From the NCBI GenBank assembly GCA_035308025.1, contig DATGHL010000023.1:20760-84759 (forward strand): DNA of 64,000 nt, written 5' to 3'. Positions 51,159 to 58,859 of this stretch are shown here, one piece after another. The notes under the pieces were generated by a model. The model was not told the origin of the DNA. It searched no databases and saw nothing but the letters and a program-made list of their open reading frames with translations. Source of the stretch: Candidatus Binataceae bacterium (GTDB lineage Bacteria > Desulfobacterota > Binatia > Binatales > Binataceae). Each line of letters starts with the position of its first letter. Within the stretch, counting starts at the first letter, position 1. The position numbers were made by a program, and so were the translations under genes.

Positions 51159-52067
51159 TCATATTACGGGTTGTGGAGCCTGGGCGGAGATCCATCCGGC
51201 GCGGCCCGGAAGCGTCACGCGGATGACTTCGTGAATTGGTAATTGGCCAACGTTGAGTCGGGCGGCCACGTCGCCGAGCCTGACGAAGCTGGCGCTGCGC
51301 GCCTTGAGCGCATCGATCAATGCGCTGAACTCGTCGAGCTGCGCCATGCCTTCAGTCTCGGCGTGAATCGTATGGACGTTGAGCGCATCTTCGCGTAACT
51401 GCGCGAGGTAGAAGCGCGGAACCGAACCGGCCGCGTTCAGTGCCGAAGTGCCGAGAATTTCGTCGAGGGTCGGCCAAGTAGTCGGAATTTCAGGGGTCGC
51501 GAGGAGCCGGCCACCGAGCGCGCATCGATACGGGAAGCGGCCGCGCGTATCGCTGCGATAGCGTAGTTGCCGAGTGTCGAGCGCAGCGAGCGCGGCGCCG
51601 TTAGTGCGCCATCCGGGCGCGGCGAAGCATGAGGCCCGCGCATCAGCGATCGCGGCGAAGAGATCGAAGGCGTGGGCGATTTCAGCGCTGACTCCAGCCG
51701 CACCAATCGCATCGAGTCGATCCTGCCAGCGCACGTGATCGTAGCCGTGGACCCCAACTTCGAAGCCCGCGCCAATAAGGCCGCGGATGACCTCGGGAAA
51801 GGCGCGCGCGATTTGCCGCGCGGGCAAAAGGGTTCCTGACAGGATCGTGCGCAGGCCGTACATCGAAACCGCGCGCGTGCGGCGCATCTTGGCGAGAAAA
51901 CCCGGATTGCGAAACATCCGCATCACAGCGCGGCCGGAATTGTCCGGGCCCATCGCGATAAAGAACGACCCGACGACGCCGCGCCGTTCAAGCAGCGCTT
52001 GTAGTCGCGGCACGCCCTCGCCCAGCCCCTGATGGGTATCGACGTCGATCTTTAATGCAACTTCCAT
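51159..52067 (-). CDS. arnD: ArnD-type deformylase of the aminoarabinose pathway
   Basis: 302 residues, polysaccharide-deacetylase fold. LKIDVDTHQGLGEGVPRL, VGSFFIAMGPDNSGR, SMYGLRTILSGTLLPA and VHGYDHVRWQDR match E. coli ArnD almost motif by motif, and AAPGWRTNGAALAAL and HTIHAETEG cover the C-terminal part. It removes formyl from 4-deoxy-4-formamido-L-arabinose-undecaprenyl phosphate in the periplasm. It follows the decarboxylase gene by 45 bases. Confidence 0.92.
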   Translation of the reverse strand: MEVALKIDVDTHQGLGEGVPRLQALLERRGVVGSFFIAMGPDNSGRAVMRMFRNPGFLAKMRRTRAVSMYGLRTILSGTLLPARQIARAFPEVIRGLIGAGFEVGVHGYDHVRWQDRLDAIGAAGVSAEIAHAFDLFAAIADARASCFAAPGWRTNGAALAALDTRQLRYRSDTRGRFPYRCALGGRLLATPEIPTTWPTLDEILGTSALNAAGSVPRFYLAQLREDALNVHTIHAETEGMAQLDEFSALIDALKARSASFVRLGDVAARLNVGQLPIHEVIRVTLPGRAGWISAQAPQPVI

Positions 52068-52112
52068 CCTTGAACGACCTGCGTGGAGCCACAGGCCTCA
52101 AGAGGCAGCGAA

Positions 52113-53078
52113 TCAGCTATTGGCCTCTTTGCGGAACCAGTCCATCGCCAGGCGCGTCCCTTCGCGCAACGAGATTTTCGGCTCGACGCCGAGCAGCGTG
52201 CGCATCTTGGTGTTGTCCGGCACGCGACGCGGGATGTCCTCGTAGCTGTTGCCGTAAACCTCGGCCTGGCTGACGAATTTTATCTGCGACTTGCATGGGC
52301 CGTAGAGCTCGATCATCAGCTTGGCGAACTCCAGCACCGAGGTTTCGTGATCCACCCCGATATTGATGGCCTGGCCGTCGGCGTCGCGATTGAGACCGGC
52401 CGCGACGGTCGCGGCAACCGCGTCGGTGACGTAGGTGAAGCAGCGCGTCTGCGCGCCATCGCCGATCACCGTGAGGTCGGCGCCACGCAGCAACTGCCCC
52501 ATGAAGATCGTGAAGAGGCGGCCGACGTCGACCTTGTCCAGGCGCGGCCCATAGATATTGAAGTAACGCACGACCGTAACCGGCAGGCCGAGCCGATAGT
52601 AGGCGAAGCAGAAATGCTCGCCGACCGCCTTCGAGGTCGAGTAGCACCAGCGATCGATCGTGGTCGCCCCCAGCACGCGGTCGTCATCTTCCTTCCACGG
52701 CACCTTTGGATTGCGGCCATAAACCTCGGAGGTCGAGCTGAAGACCACCTTCTTGGTGTGTTTGTAGGCGGCGCGCAGCAGATTCTGCGTGCCGTTGACG
52801 TTCACATTGAGGGTGGCGTACGGGTCGCCAACGTAATGCTCGACGCCGACCACGGCGGCGAGATGGTAGATCAGATCGACGCGCGCAGTCAGGCTGTCGA
52901 TCAACTCGAGATTGAAAATCGAGTCCTGGATGTAATGGAAGCGCGGTTCCGTCAGCAGATGGCGAACCTTGGCGATCGCCCCGGTATCGAGGACGAAGAC
53001 CTCGTCGCCACGCGCGATGAAGGCGTCGGCGAGATGCGAACCTAAAAAGCCGGCGCCGCCCGTGATCAAAATCCGCAT
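52113..53078 (-). CDS. UDP-glucuronate decarboxylase, ArnA C-terminal-domain type
   Basis: 321 residues, extended SDR. Gly-rich MRILITGGAGFLGSHLA, Thr116-Ser117-Glu118 in STSEVYG and Tyr146-x3-Lys150 in YSTSK supply the catalytic set; ArnA's catalytic Ser and Glu match this segment. Converts UDP-glucuronic acid to UDP-4-keto-arabinose. In E. coli this is the C-terminal half of one ArnA protein; here it is a separate gene next to a separate formyltransferase. Confidence 0.88.
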   Translation of the reverse strand: MRILITGGAGFLGSHLADAFIARGDEVFVLDTGAIAKVRHLLTEPRFHYIQDSIFNLELIDSLTARVDLIYHLAAVVGVEHYVGDPYATLNVNVNGTQNLLRAAYKHTKKVVFSSTSEVYGRNPKVPWKEDDDRVLGATTIDRWCYSTSKAVGEHFCFAYYRLGLPVTVVRYFNIYGPRLDKVDVGRLFTIFMGQLLRGADLTVIGDGAQTRCFTYVTDAVAATVAAGLNRDADGQAINIGVDHETSVLEFAKLMIELYGPCKSQIKFVSQAEVYGNSYEDIPRRVPDNTKMRTLLGVEPKISLREGTRLAMDWFRKEANS

Positions 53079-53209
53079 CTAACCACCTCCAGCGTGGCAT
53101 ATAACATCATAACGTCAGGGAACATTTTTCGCTGGGCAGTCAGAGGCCGCGAGGACTGCTAACCGATCATGCAAAAGCCGCGACCGCGGAGCGGCGCGTT
53201 GTCCGGACG

Positions 53210-53235
53210 GTGAAACAAATGTTTCACGCGAAACT
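53210..53235. promoter_or_regulatory. parS-like site 1 with inverted half-site
   Basis: TGTTTCACGCGAAACT (53220-53235) matches the parS consensus TGTTTCACGTGAAACA at 14 of 16 positions. GTGAAACA at 53210-53217 forms an 8-bp inverted repeat with its left half. Between the formyltransferase and decarboxylase genes. Confidence 0.55.
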
Positions 53236-53286
53236 GTGCTTTTCAATCCGGTAGGACAGCAATTGGCCGAGCCACCGCGGCCTGGC

Positions 53287-54261
53287 CTATTCCAGGCGGA
53301 CGGTCGGATAGTTCGGCAGCGCGCTCAGCAGATCACGGCCGCTCGCTTCAGACTCGCCCTCGAATTGAACTCGTCGTATGAGCAGGCTGCCGGCGCCGGC
53401 GGCGACCTCGACGGCGCCGTCCGCGTGGAAACTCACGACTGCGCCGGGTTCGCCAAAACTGCCGGACTCGGCCGCAATCCGCGCTTCCCAGATGAAAAGC
53501 TTGCGCCCCCCGGCGTCGCAAAAGGCGCCCGGGTAGGGGCGGGTCACCGCGCGAACCAGGTTATGGATACGGCGGGCGGGCCAGCGCCAATCGATACGGC
53601 CGTCCTCGGGCCGGCGGCGGCCATAGTAACTGCCGGCGCGCAAATCCTGAGCGCGGCGCGGGGCACTGCCGGCAACGATCAGCGGATGGCATTCGCGGAG
53701 GATCGCCATGGCCGCCGGAATCAATTTGCGATAGAGCGTCAACGCCGTATCCGCATCATCGATCGCGATCGCCCGCTGCGCGACGATATCGCCGGCGTCG
53801 GCGCGCGCGACCATATGATGGAGCGTGACGCCGCCCTCGGTCTCACCGTTGACGATCATCCAGTTGACCGGGACGCGGCCGCGATATTTGGGCAGCATCG
53901 AGCCGTGCAGATTATAAGCTCCCTTTGGGGCCGTCTGCAGAACCGCGTCGGACAGCAGATTGCGGTAGTAGAAGGAGTAGATGATCGCCGGCTCGAGGCG
54001 TCGCAGCGTCGCGATTTCGGCTGCGCCAATTGTTGCAGGCGTATAGACCGGGATGCCGTTCGCCGCAGCCAGTTCGGCGCAGGAGCGCCACCAGATCTCC
54101 TCGCCGGCGGCGTCGGCATGGGTGAATAACGCGGCGATCGGCGCCCCCATCGCAATCAATTCAGCCATGCAGGCGTATCCGATTTCGTGGTAGGCGAAGA
54201 GCACGCAGCGCGCGGCGCGAACTCCGCCGGCGGTCATGGAAGCAGGAAACTTGTCAGACAT
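53287..54261 (-). CDS. formyltransferase, ArnA N-terminal-domain type
   Basis: 324 residues. FAYHEIGYACM, SFYYRNLLSDAVLQTAPKGA and NLHGSMLPKYRGR place formyl-transfer residues Asn117, His119 and Asp155 (in V-A-R-A-D-A-G-D) exactly as in E. coli ArnA. Uses 10-formyl-THF to formylate UDP-4-amino-4-deoxy-L-arabinose. The C-terminal part (210-320) is an OB-type domain. ATG 54261 overlaps a parS-like site. With separate decarboxylase and arnD genes downstream it forms a split arn set; arnB, arnC and arnT are not in the window. Confidence 0.88.
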   Translation of the reverse strand: MSDKFPASMTAGGVRAARCVLFAYHEIGYACMAELIAMGAPIAALFTHADAAGEEIWWRSCAELAAANGIPVYTPATIGAAEIATLRRLEPAIIYSFYYRNLLSDAVLQTAPKGAYNLHGSMLPKYRGRVPVNWMIVNGETEGGVTLHHMVARADAGDIVAQRAIAIDDADTALTLYRKLIPAAMAILRECHPLIVAGSAPRRAQDLRAGSYYGRRRPEDGRIDWRWPARRIHNLVRAVTRPYPGAFCDAGGRKLFIWEARIAAESGSFGEPGAVVSFHADGAVEVAAGAGSLLIRRVQFEGESEASGRDLLSALPNYPTVRLE

Positions 54262-54276
54262 GTTTCACGCGAAACG
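54261..54276. promoter_or_regulatory. parS-like site 2, overlapping the formyltransferase start
   Basis: TGTTTCACGCGAAACG matches parS at 14 of 16. Its first base is the last base of the complement of the start codon, so ParB-like binding here would touch the ribosome-binding region of the gene. Confidence 0.55.
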
Positions 54277-54341
54277 TTTTTTGGCACCGTGCGGACGGTC
54301 CGCGCTCCGCTGTCGCGCTTTTGCAGGATCGATCAGCCGGA

Positions 54342-54357
54342 TGATTCACGTGAAACG
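54342..54357. promoter_or_regulatory. parS-like site 3
   Basis: TGATTCACGTGAAACG matches parS at 14 of 16 and retains the central CACGTG. It lies 66 bases from site 2, upstream of the formyltransferase gene and downstream of the GNAT gene end. Confidence 0.55.
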
Positions 54358-54425
54358 TTCTAACAGGTTTTTAGTCGTGAAATACATAAAGTGAAAGCCT
54401 GCCCCTTGACGCAAAAGCTGATCGG

Positions 54426-54920
54426 TTAGGTCAAATCGAGTTTCATCACATCGGAGACCGTGCCGACTCGATTGACGATCGAGCCGACGGTGGCAAAGCC
54501 GACGCGCTCATAGAGTCGTGCGGCCGGATTGCCGGCGCGGACGCTCAGCGCGATCGCGTGATGAGTTCCACGCGCAGCCTCGATTAACCGCCGCAGCATC
54601 ATCGTGCCGACACCTGCGCCGATCGCCTCGGGGGCGACCGCGATCGCGAGCTCGGGCGTTTCGCGCGCGCCCATGCGGTGAAGCGGACTGCCCGCAGGCA
54701 TCACGCGAAGCCACGCCGCGCCGAGATTGCGGCCATCTGCGCCAACCGCGATGAAACCGAGGTCGCCATCCCGCTCGCCCCAATTCTCGACGTAGCCGGC
54801 GAGATCAGGATTGGTCCGCGCAGACGCGGCTGGAGCGCCCTCTTCGTCCATATGCGACGCGTAATAGAGCATCTCCCAGAGAAACTCCTCGTCGCTTTTA
54901 GCCGCCGGGCGTAGTGTCAC
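54426..54920 (-). CDS. GNAT-family N-acetyltransferase
   Basis: 164 residues. Acetyl-CoA pyrophosphate loop is AIGAGVGTMMLRRLIEAA; the strand PELAIAVAP and the closing N-P-A-A-R-L-Y-E-R-V-G-F are typical. Substrate not evident. It is upstream of, and same strand as, the split arn genes, separated by two parS-like sites. Confidence 0.9.
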   Translation of the reverse strand: MTLRPAAKSDEEFLWEMLYYASHMDEEGAPAASARTNPDLAGYVENWGERDGDLGFIAVGADGRNLGAAWLRVMPAGSPLHRMGARETPELAIAVAPEAIGAGVGTMMLRRLIEAARGTHHAIALSVRAGNPAARLYERVGFATVGSIVNRVGTVSDVMKLDLT

Positions 54921-55013
54921 AGATCATCCTTATGTCGTCACCTTTCTTTGAGGCTGCTGTGCGACGCGCGAGTGCTTGACGGTCGCCCGCTGTTTACGCG
55001 AAGTTCAATCGAT

Positions 55014-55337
55014 ATGAAAACCAGAATCGCGATTGTAGCCGCGTTTGCGCTGATGAGCACCCCGGCATACCTGCTTGCGCAGAGTGCGCCCCCGGCGTCA
55101 TCGATGCCTGAAGCTGGGTCGATGCCCGGCGCCGCGTCAATGCCCGGCGCTTCAATGCCTGGCGCGTCGTCCTTACCGGGGACCGGGATGACGTCGATGC
55201 CCGGCGCGTCGTCGGCGTTGCCGGGAACCTCGCCGATGTCGGGGATGCCGGGTGGCCCGGCGATGCCGAATATGCCGTCGATGCCCTCGATGCCTGGCGC
55301 GGTGCCTCCGGCAGCCCCTGGGGCCTCAGCCTCTTAG
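55014..55337 (+). CDS. secreted Met/Pro-rich low-complexity protein
   Basis: 107 residues from ATG 55014; the longer 54948 start adds residues before the signal peptide. Signal peptide 1-23, ending L-L-A-Q. The rest is repeats of S-M-P-G-A and close variants (six MPG units, twelve Met in the mature part) with Pro, Ser and Ala. Methionine-rich repeats can bind copper(I); a structural or mucin-like role is also possible. Not a known family. Confidence 0.6.
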   Translation: MKTRIAIVAAFALMSTPAYLLAQSAPPASSMPEAGSMPGAASMPGASMPGASSLPGTGMTSMPGASSALPGTSPMSGMPGGPAMPNMPSMPSMPGAVPPAAPGASAS

Positions 55338-55351
55338 TATTCGCGGACGAC

Positions 55352-55377
55352 GGGGACGGGCGATCGCGCCCGTCCCC
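55352..55377. terminator. 11-bp hairpin between convergent genes
   Basis: GGGGACGGGCG (55352-55362) and CGCCCGTCCCC (55367-55377) pair perfectly around ATCG. Between the Met-rich gene stop and the convergent peptidase stop; no T-run on either side, so it may be a bidirectional terminator helper. Confidence 0.5.
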
Positions 55378-55398
55378 ACGCTGTCAGCCGACGATTCG

Positions 55399-56415
55399 TC
55401 AGCCGATAAAATCGATCGTCACGGCGTAGCTGCCGAGTGTGACCGAGGTGATCACCTGACCGTTGACGGTCTCGACATTGCAGGTGTCGCCGTTAAGCGG
55501 ATTGCCGAATCCGTTGGGTCCGCAGGCGATCGCAGAAGTGAAATTGACCGGCGTGAAGGCCGGCAGCGCGGACTCCGGCTCGCCGCCGTCCGGCGCCTCC
55601 ATAATCCACTCGACCGTATTGCCGGCGAAGGTCGCCCCCGGTGGCGGCGCCAGCGTGAGCGAGCAGTACTGCCCGGTGGATTCGTTGGCAATATAGATGT
55701 AACCGGCAGTGTTGTTGTTGATGTACTGAATCGAGCAGTACATCTGCTCGCCGGGCGCCACCTGCAGGGAAATGTTCGTCTGATAGATGTAGGGCGGCGA
55801 ATTCGGCTGCGCCGGCGCATACCATTCGTACCAGGCGACGTAGGATGGGTTTCCGAAACCGTCGACCTTTTGCTCCACCCCGGCCTGTAGCACGTCATTC
55901 GAGGTGAGATTTACGTCGAACCCGTCAATGCCGACCCAGGAAGAGGAATTCCAGCCGCCTTCGTAGCCTTGGGGCTCGGAAGGCTGACTGACCGTCGGGA
56001 TGTCCCAGAAGCCGATGTTGCCGGTCCACGAGCCGCCGCGGATGCCGCCGCCGGACCAGGCGCCATTCACGAAGTTCTGATCTGTGACCCGTCCCAAGGG
56101 CCGTCGCAAGAGGTGGGTCTTGCCGATCTGCGGTTCGAGCTTCGGCACGATCCGATCTTTGGCCAGCCACTTGCGCGAAAAAACCTTGTCCCACGCCTTC
56201 ACGATCGCAGGATCGTCGGTCGGCTTGGGGCGTCGCCAAAACAAGCCCTGCTTGATGAGCTCGGTGGCGTTCGCTTTGTTCGGATCGAAATTGTCGGGCG
56301 GCGGCGGACTTGCGTAGACGCCCTTCAGGTTGGTCTTGACCAATTGATGGGGCATCGATTTGAGGAATGCCTCTTCATCGAAGAAGTCGCCGACTCTTTT
56401 GATTGCTGCTGCCAT
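55399..56415 (-). CDS. glutamic (G1 family, eqolisin) peptidase
   Basis: 338 residues from ATG 56415 (GGAGG nine bases upstream). The C-terminal 220 residues follow the fungal scytalidoglutamic peptidase: SSSWVGIDGFD, Gln177 in V-L-Q-A-G-V, an A-W-Y-E-W-Y strand and Glu269 in T-V-E-W-I-M-E. Gln and Glu are the catalytic dyad for acid proteolysis. Residues 1-115 form a prodomain-like region. No signal peptide is visible at the chosen start, odd for this normally secreted family. Confidence 0.88.
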   Translation of the reverse strand: MAAAIKRVGDFFDEEAFLKSMPHQLVKTNLKGVYASPPPPDNFDPNKANATELIKQGLFWRRPKPTDDPAIVKAWDKVFSRKWLAKDRIVPKLEPQIGKTHLLRRPLGRVTDQNFVNGAWSGGGIRGGSWTGNIGFWDIPTVSQPSEPQGYEGGWNSSSWVGIDGFDVNLTSNDVLQAGVEQKVDGFGNPSYVAWYEWYAPAQPNSPPYIYQTNISLQVAPGEQMYCSIQYINNNTAGYIYIANESTGQYCSLTLAPPPGATFAGNTVEWIMEAPDGGEPESALPAFTPVNFTSAIACGPNGFGNPLNGDTCNVETVNGQVITSVTLGSYAVTIDFIG

Positions 56416-56633
56416 TTGCTGAAACCTCCGTTCGCTAATCGAACAGGAGTGATGGAGCAGACGACATGCCAAACAAAACGTTCCGATAAGTTCAATGTGC
56501 GAACTGCAAACTGATAATTTTGGTTAGCGCTGATGCCAAGGCCGCAGCGCCAAGGGGCCTTGGCGGTCCATCGGCCCATGCGCTTGCGGTGCTCGCGATC
56601 GCTGACGCAGACTGATTCGCGAGGCCGCCTACG

Positions 56634-56996
56634 ATGGAATACCCCTTCGATTCGTCGATCATCCGTTTCTACCACGCGCACATCTATTACGACGCGGCTT
56701 CGCGGCCCGCAGCGGAGCGGCTGCGCGGGGAGATCGAAAAACGCTTCGAGGTCGTAATGGGGCGCTGGCGCGAAGAGCCGGTCGGACCGCATCCGCAGCC
56801 GATGTACCAGGTGAAGTTCGAGCCGCCGGAGTTCGCGCGGATTGTGCCGTGGCTGATGATCAATCGCGCCGGCCTCAACATCCTGGTTCATCCCGATACC
56901 GGCGACGCCTATCCCGATCACGTCGTGAATCCGCTCTGGCTGGGCGAGAAGCTCAAGCTGAACGCCGAGGTTCTGCGCCACATCACGAGCGCTTAA
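56634..56996 (+). CDS. DOPA 4,5-dioxygenase family protein
   Basis: 120 residues matching the small bacterial DOPA-dioxygenase-like family: YHAHIYYD (25-residue N-terminus), GPHPQPMYQVKF, and LNILVHPDTGD with a final D-H. Two or more histidines could hold Fe(II). Cuts catechol rings in plant or fungal pigment pathways; bacterial roles are poorly known. The overlapping minus frame 56325-56981 is a shadow. Confidence 0.85.
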   Translation: MEYPFDSSIIRFYHAHIYYDAASRPAAERLRGEIEKRFEVVMGRWREEPVGPHPQPMYQVKFEPPEFARIVPWLMINRAGLNILVHPDTGDAYPDHVVNPLWLGEKLKLNAEVLRHITSA

Positions 56997-57182
56997 GCGG
57001 AATTGCCGAGGTTGACTTTGCGGCGGGCACGCCTGATTCTTGACGCAGCCCGGTGGGCGGCCAAGGTTCAGCCGCGCTCTACTTTATCGGGACGCAGCTC
57101 GCAGACTCGCCTGCTCGCTGCGCGCGGCAGTCGCGCCCGCTAGTACAATGCTCAAACCCTAACGAGGGAGGAGACAACTCTG

Positions 57183-58070
57183 ATGGCTAGTGAACAACTC
57201 AACAAGGTGCTCGAGATCATCCGCGCGGTGCCGGCGGCGAAGCCGGAGACCACGATCGAGCAAATGCGCGGCGCAATGGAGAAGGTCGCCGAGCGCGTCG
57301 CCAAGGACGTGACCGTCACACCTGTGATCGCAGGCGGCGTGCCGGCGGAGTGGATCGTTGCGCCGGGGGCCGCAGACGATCGGGTGATTCTCTATCTGCA
57401 TGGCGGCGGTTACGTGATGGGCTCGATTAACACCCATCGCGCGATGATCGCGCGGATCAGCCGCGCCGCGCAGGCCAAGGCCCTCGCACTCGATTATCGG
57501 CTCGCCCCCGAGCATCCATTTCCAGCCGCGGTCGAAGACGCGATGGCGGCCTATCGGTGGCTGCTCGAGCAGGGCTACAAGCCCGGCAAGATTGTCATCG
57601 CGGGCGACTCCGCGGGCGGCGGCCTGACGCTCGCAGCGGTGCTTGCTTTGCGCGACGCAAAGACGCCGCTGCCGGCCGCCGCAATTCCGATCTCGGCGTG
57701 GACGGACATGGAAGGGACGGGCGCGTCGGTGCAGACGCGGGCATCACGCGACCCGATGGTCGGCGGCGGCGGTCTCGGCGGCATGGCCCAGAAATATCTC
57801 GGCAATGCCGATCCCAAAAACCCGCTCGCCTCGCCGCTGCATGGCGATTATCGCGGGCTGCCGCCCATGCTGCTTCAGGTCGGCGACGCCGAAATCCTGC
57901 TCGACGATTCGACGCGGGTCGCAGAGAAGGCCAAAGCGGCTGGGGTTAAAGTTGATCTTGAAGTTTGGGACGACATGGTCCACGTCTGGCACGTCTACGC
58001 GAAGCTGCTGCCCGAGGGTCAGCAGGCGATCGATCGCATCGGCCAGTATGTGCGCGAGCACACCCGTTAG
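57183..58070 (+). CDS. alpha/beta-hydrolase, HSL-family esterase
   Basis: 295 residues. The HGGGYVMGS oxyanion motif, nucleophile GDSAGGGL, acid VGDAEILLDDS and catalytic His in MVHVWHVY are present. Carboxylesterase of hormone-sensitive-lipase type. GGAGGAG sits eight bases before ATG 57183 and a TACAAT -10-like box lies about 35 bases upstream. Confidence 0.93.
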   Translation: MASEQLNKVLEIIRAVPAAKPETTIEQMRGAMEKVAERVAKDVTVTPVIAGGVPAEWIVAPGAADDRVILYLHGGGYVMGSINTHRAMIARISRAAQAKALALDYRLAPEHPFPAAVEDAMAAYRWLLEQGYKPGKIVIAGDSAGGGLTLAAVLALRDAKTPLPAAAIPISAWTDMEGTGASVQTRASRDPMVGGGGLGGMAQKYLGNADPKNPLASPLHGDYRGLPPMLLQVGDAEILLDDSTRVAEKAKAAGVKVDLEVWDDMVHVWHVYAKLLPEGQQAIDRIGQYVREHTR

Positions 58071-58134
58071 GCGGAGCTAGCAGACAGGTTGCCGGGGCGT
58101 GAGCCGTCAGGCTCGCGCCCTCGCGCTTCTCTAT

Positions 58135-58176
58135 GGCCTCAGACGGTGGGCCTCAGACGGTGGGCCTCAGACGGTG
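58135..58176. repeat. three tandem 14-bp units at the vapC 3' end
   Basis: GGCCTCAGACGGTG is repeated at 58135-58148, 58149-58162 and 58163-58176. The last copy includes the stop codon of the toxin gene (complement of TCA 58167-58169), so each unit carries the gene's ending. Confidence 0.7.
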
Positions 58177-58565
58177 GCGTCGATCAGGCGGACGTCGTAG
58201 CGCTCGAACTGCGCGTCAGCAGTAACAATTCGGAGGTCCTCGATTTGCGCCTGACCGATCAGCATGCGGTCGAATGGATCCTCGTGATAGCACGGCAAGT
58301 CTGCGGCCGTGAGGGCGTGCTCCTGCGTTAGCGGCAGTGGGCGCAGATCATTTTCGCGCATTTTCTCAGGCAACCACTGCGCTGCCGGCTTCGCCAGTCG
58401 CAAGCGGCCGAGAGCGGCCTTGCTCGCAATCTCCCAGACACTCGCTGCGCTGAACCAGATCTGAGCATCCGGGTTAGCAATCAACGCCCGCGCTTTTTTT
58501 CCAAGCTTCCGGCTGCCCTCTTCCACCCACAGCAACACATGAGTGTCCAACAGCAGCCTCGTCAC
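58167..58565 (-). CDS. VapC-type PIN-domain toxin
   Basis: 132 residues, YoeB-independent VapC48-like PIN domain: LLLDTHVLLWVEEG, SAASVWEIASKAALG, the D-L-P-C-Y-H-E-D-P-F-D-R-M-L-I-G segment and the final T-A-D-A-Q-F-E-R-Y. Acids in these motifs hold Mg. Overlaps the antitoxin by four bases. The gene end lies in the 14-bp tandem repeat. Confidence 0.92.
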   Translation of the reverse strand: MTRLLLDTHVLLWVEEGSRKLGKKARALIANPDAQIWFSAASVWEIASKAALGRLRLAKPAAQWLPEKMRENDLRPLPLTQEHALTAADLPCYHEDPFDRMLIGQAQIEDLRIVTADAQFERYDVRLIDATV

Positions 58566-58801
58566 TTCAGGCCCCAGAGACGCAATTCCTCGTCCGGGAG
58601 CGGCGCGTCAAAGTCGTCACTGATCCAAATCTGGCCTTTCATGCTCCCGAACTTGCGCGGTTTTTTGCGTGCGGGCGCGCACGGGACCAGCCGGGCTCGC
58701 GGCTTGCCTGCTTTTGCGATCACAATTTCGTTGCCTTCGGCGGCTTCTTCGACGAGGCGCGAGAGATGGGTCTTGGCTTCGTGAATATTGACCGTTTTCA
58801 T
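58562..58801 (-). CDS. Phd/YefM-type antitoxin
   Basis: 79 residues from ATG 58801; a start at 58840 would add unconserved residues. NIHEAKTHLSRLVEEAAEG and EIVIAKAGKPRARLVP are the Phd antitoxin pattern. The C-terminal half (G-S-M-K-G-Q-I-W-I-S-D-D-F) is the usual VapC-binding tail. First gene of the pair. Confidence 0.9.
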   Translation of the reverse strand: MKTVNIHEAKTHLSRLVEEAAEGNEIVIAKAGKPRARLVPCAPARKKPRKFGSMKGQIWISDDFDAPLPDEELRLWGLK

Positions 58802-58859
58802 AGATGAACTAAGTCTAGTCCAGTCCATCCTGGTCCACAAGAAATGAAGACCGGCGCGC

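Noticed and set aside
56325..56981. 218-residue minus frame
   Set aside because: Antisense to the DOPA dioxygenase-like gene and continuous with the start of the peptidase by chance.
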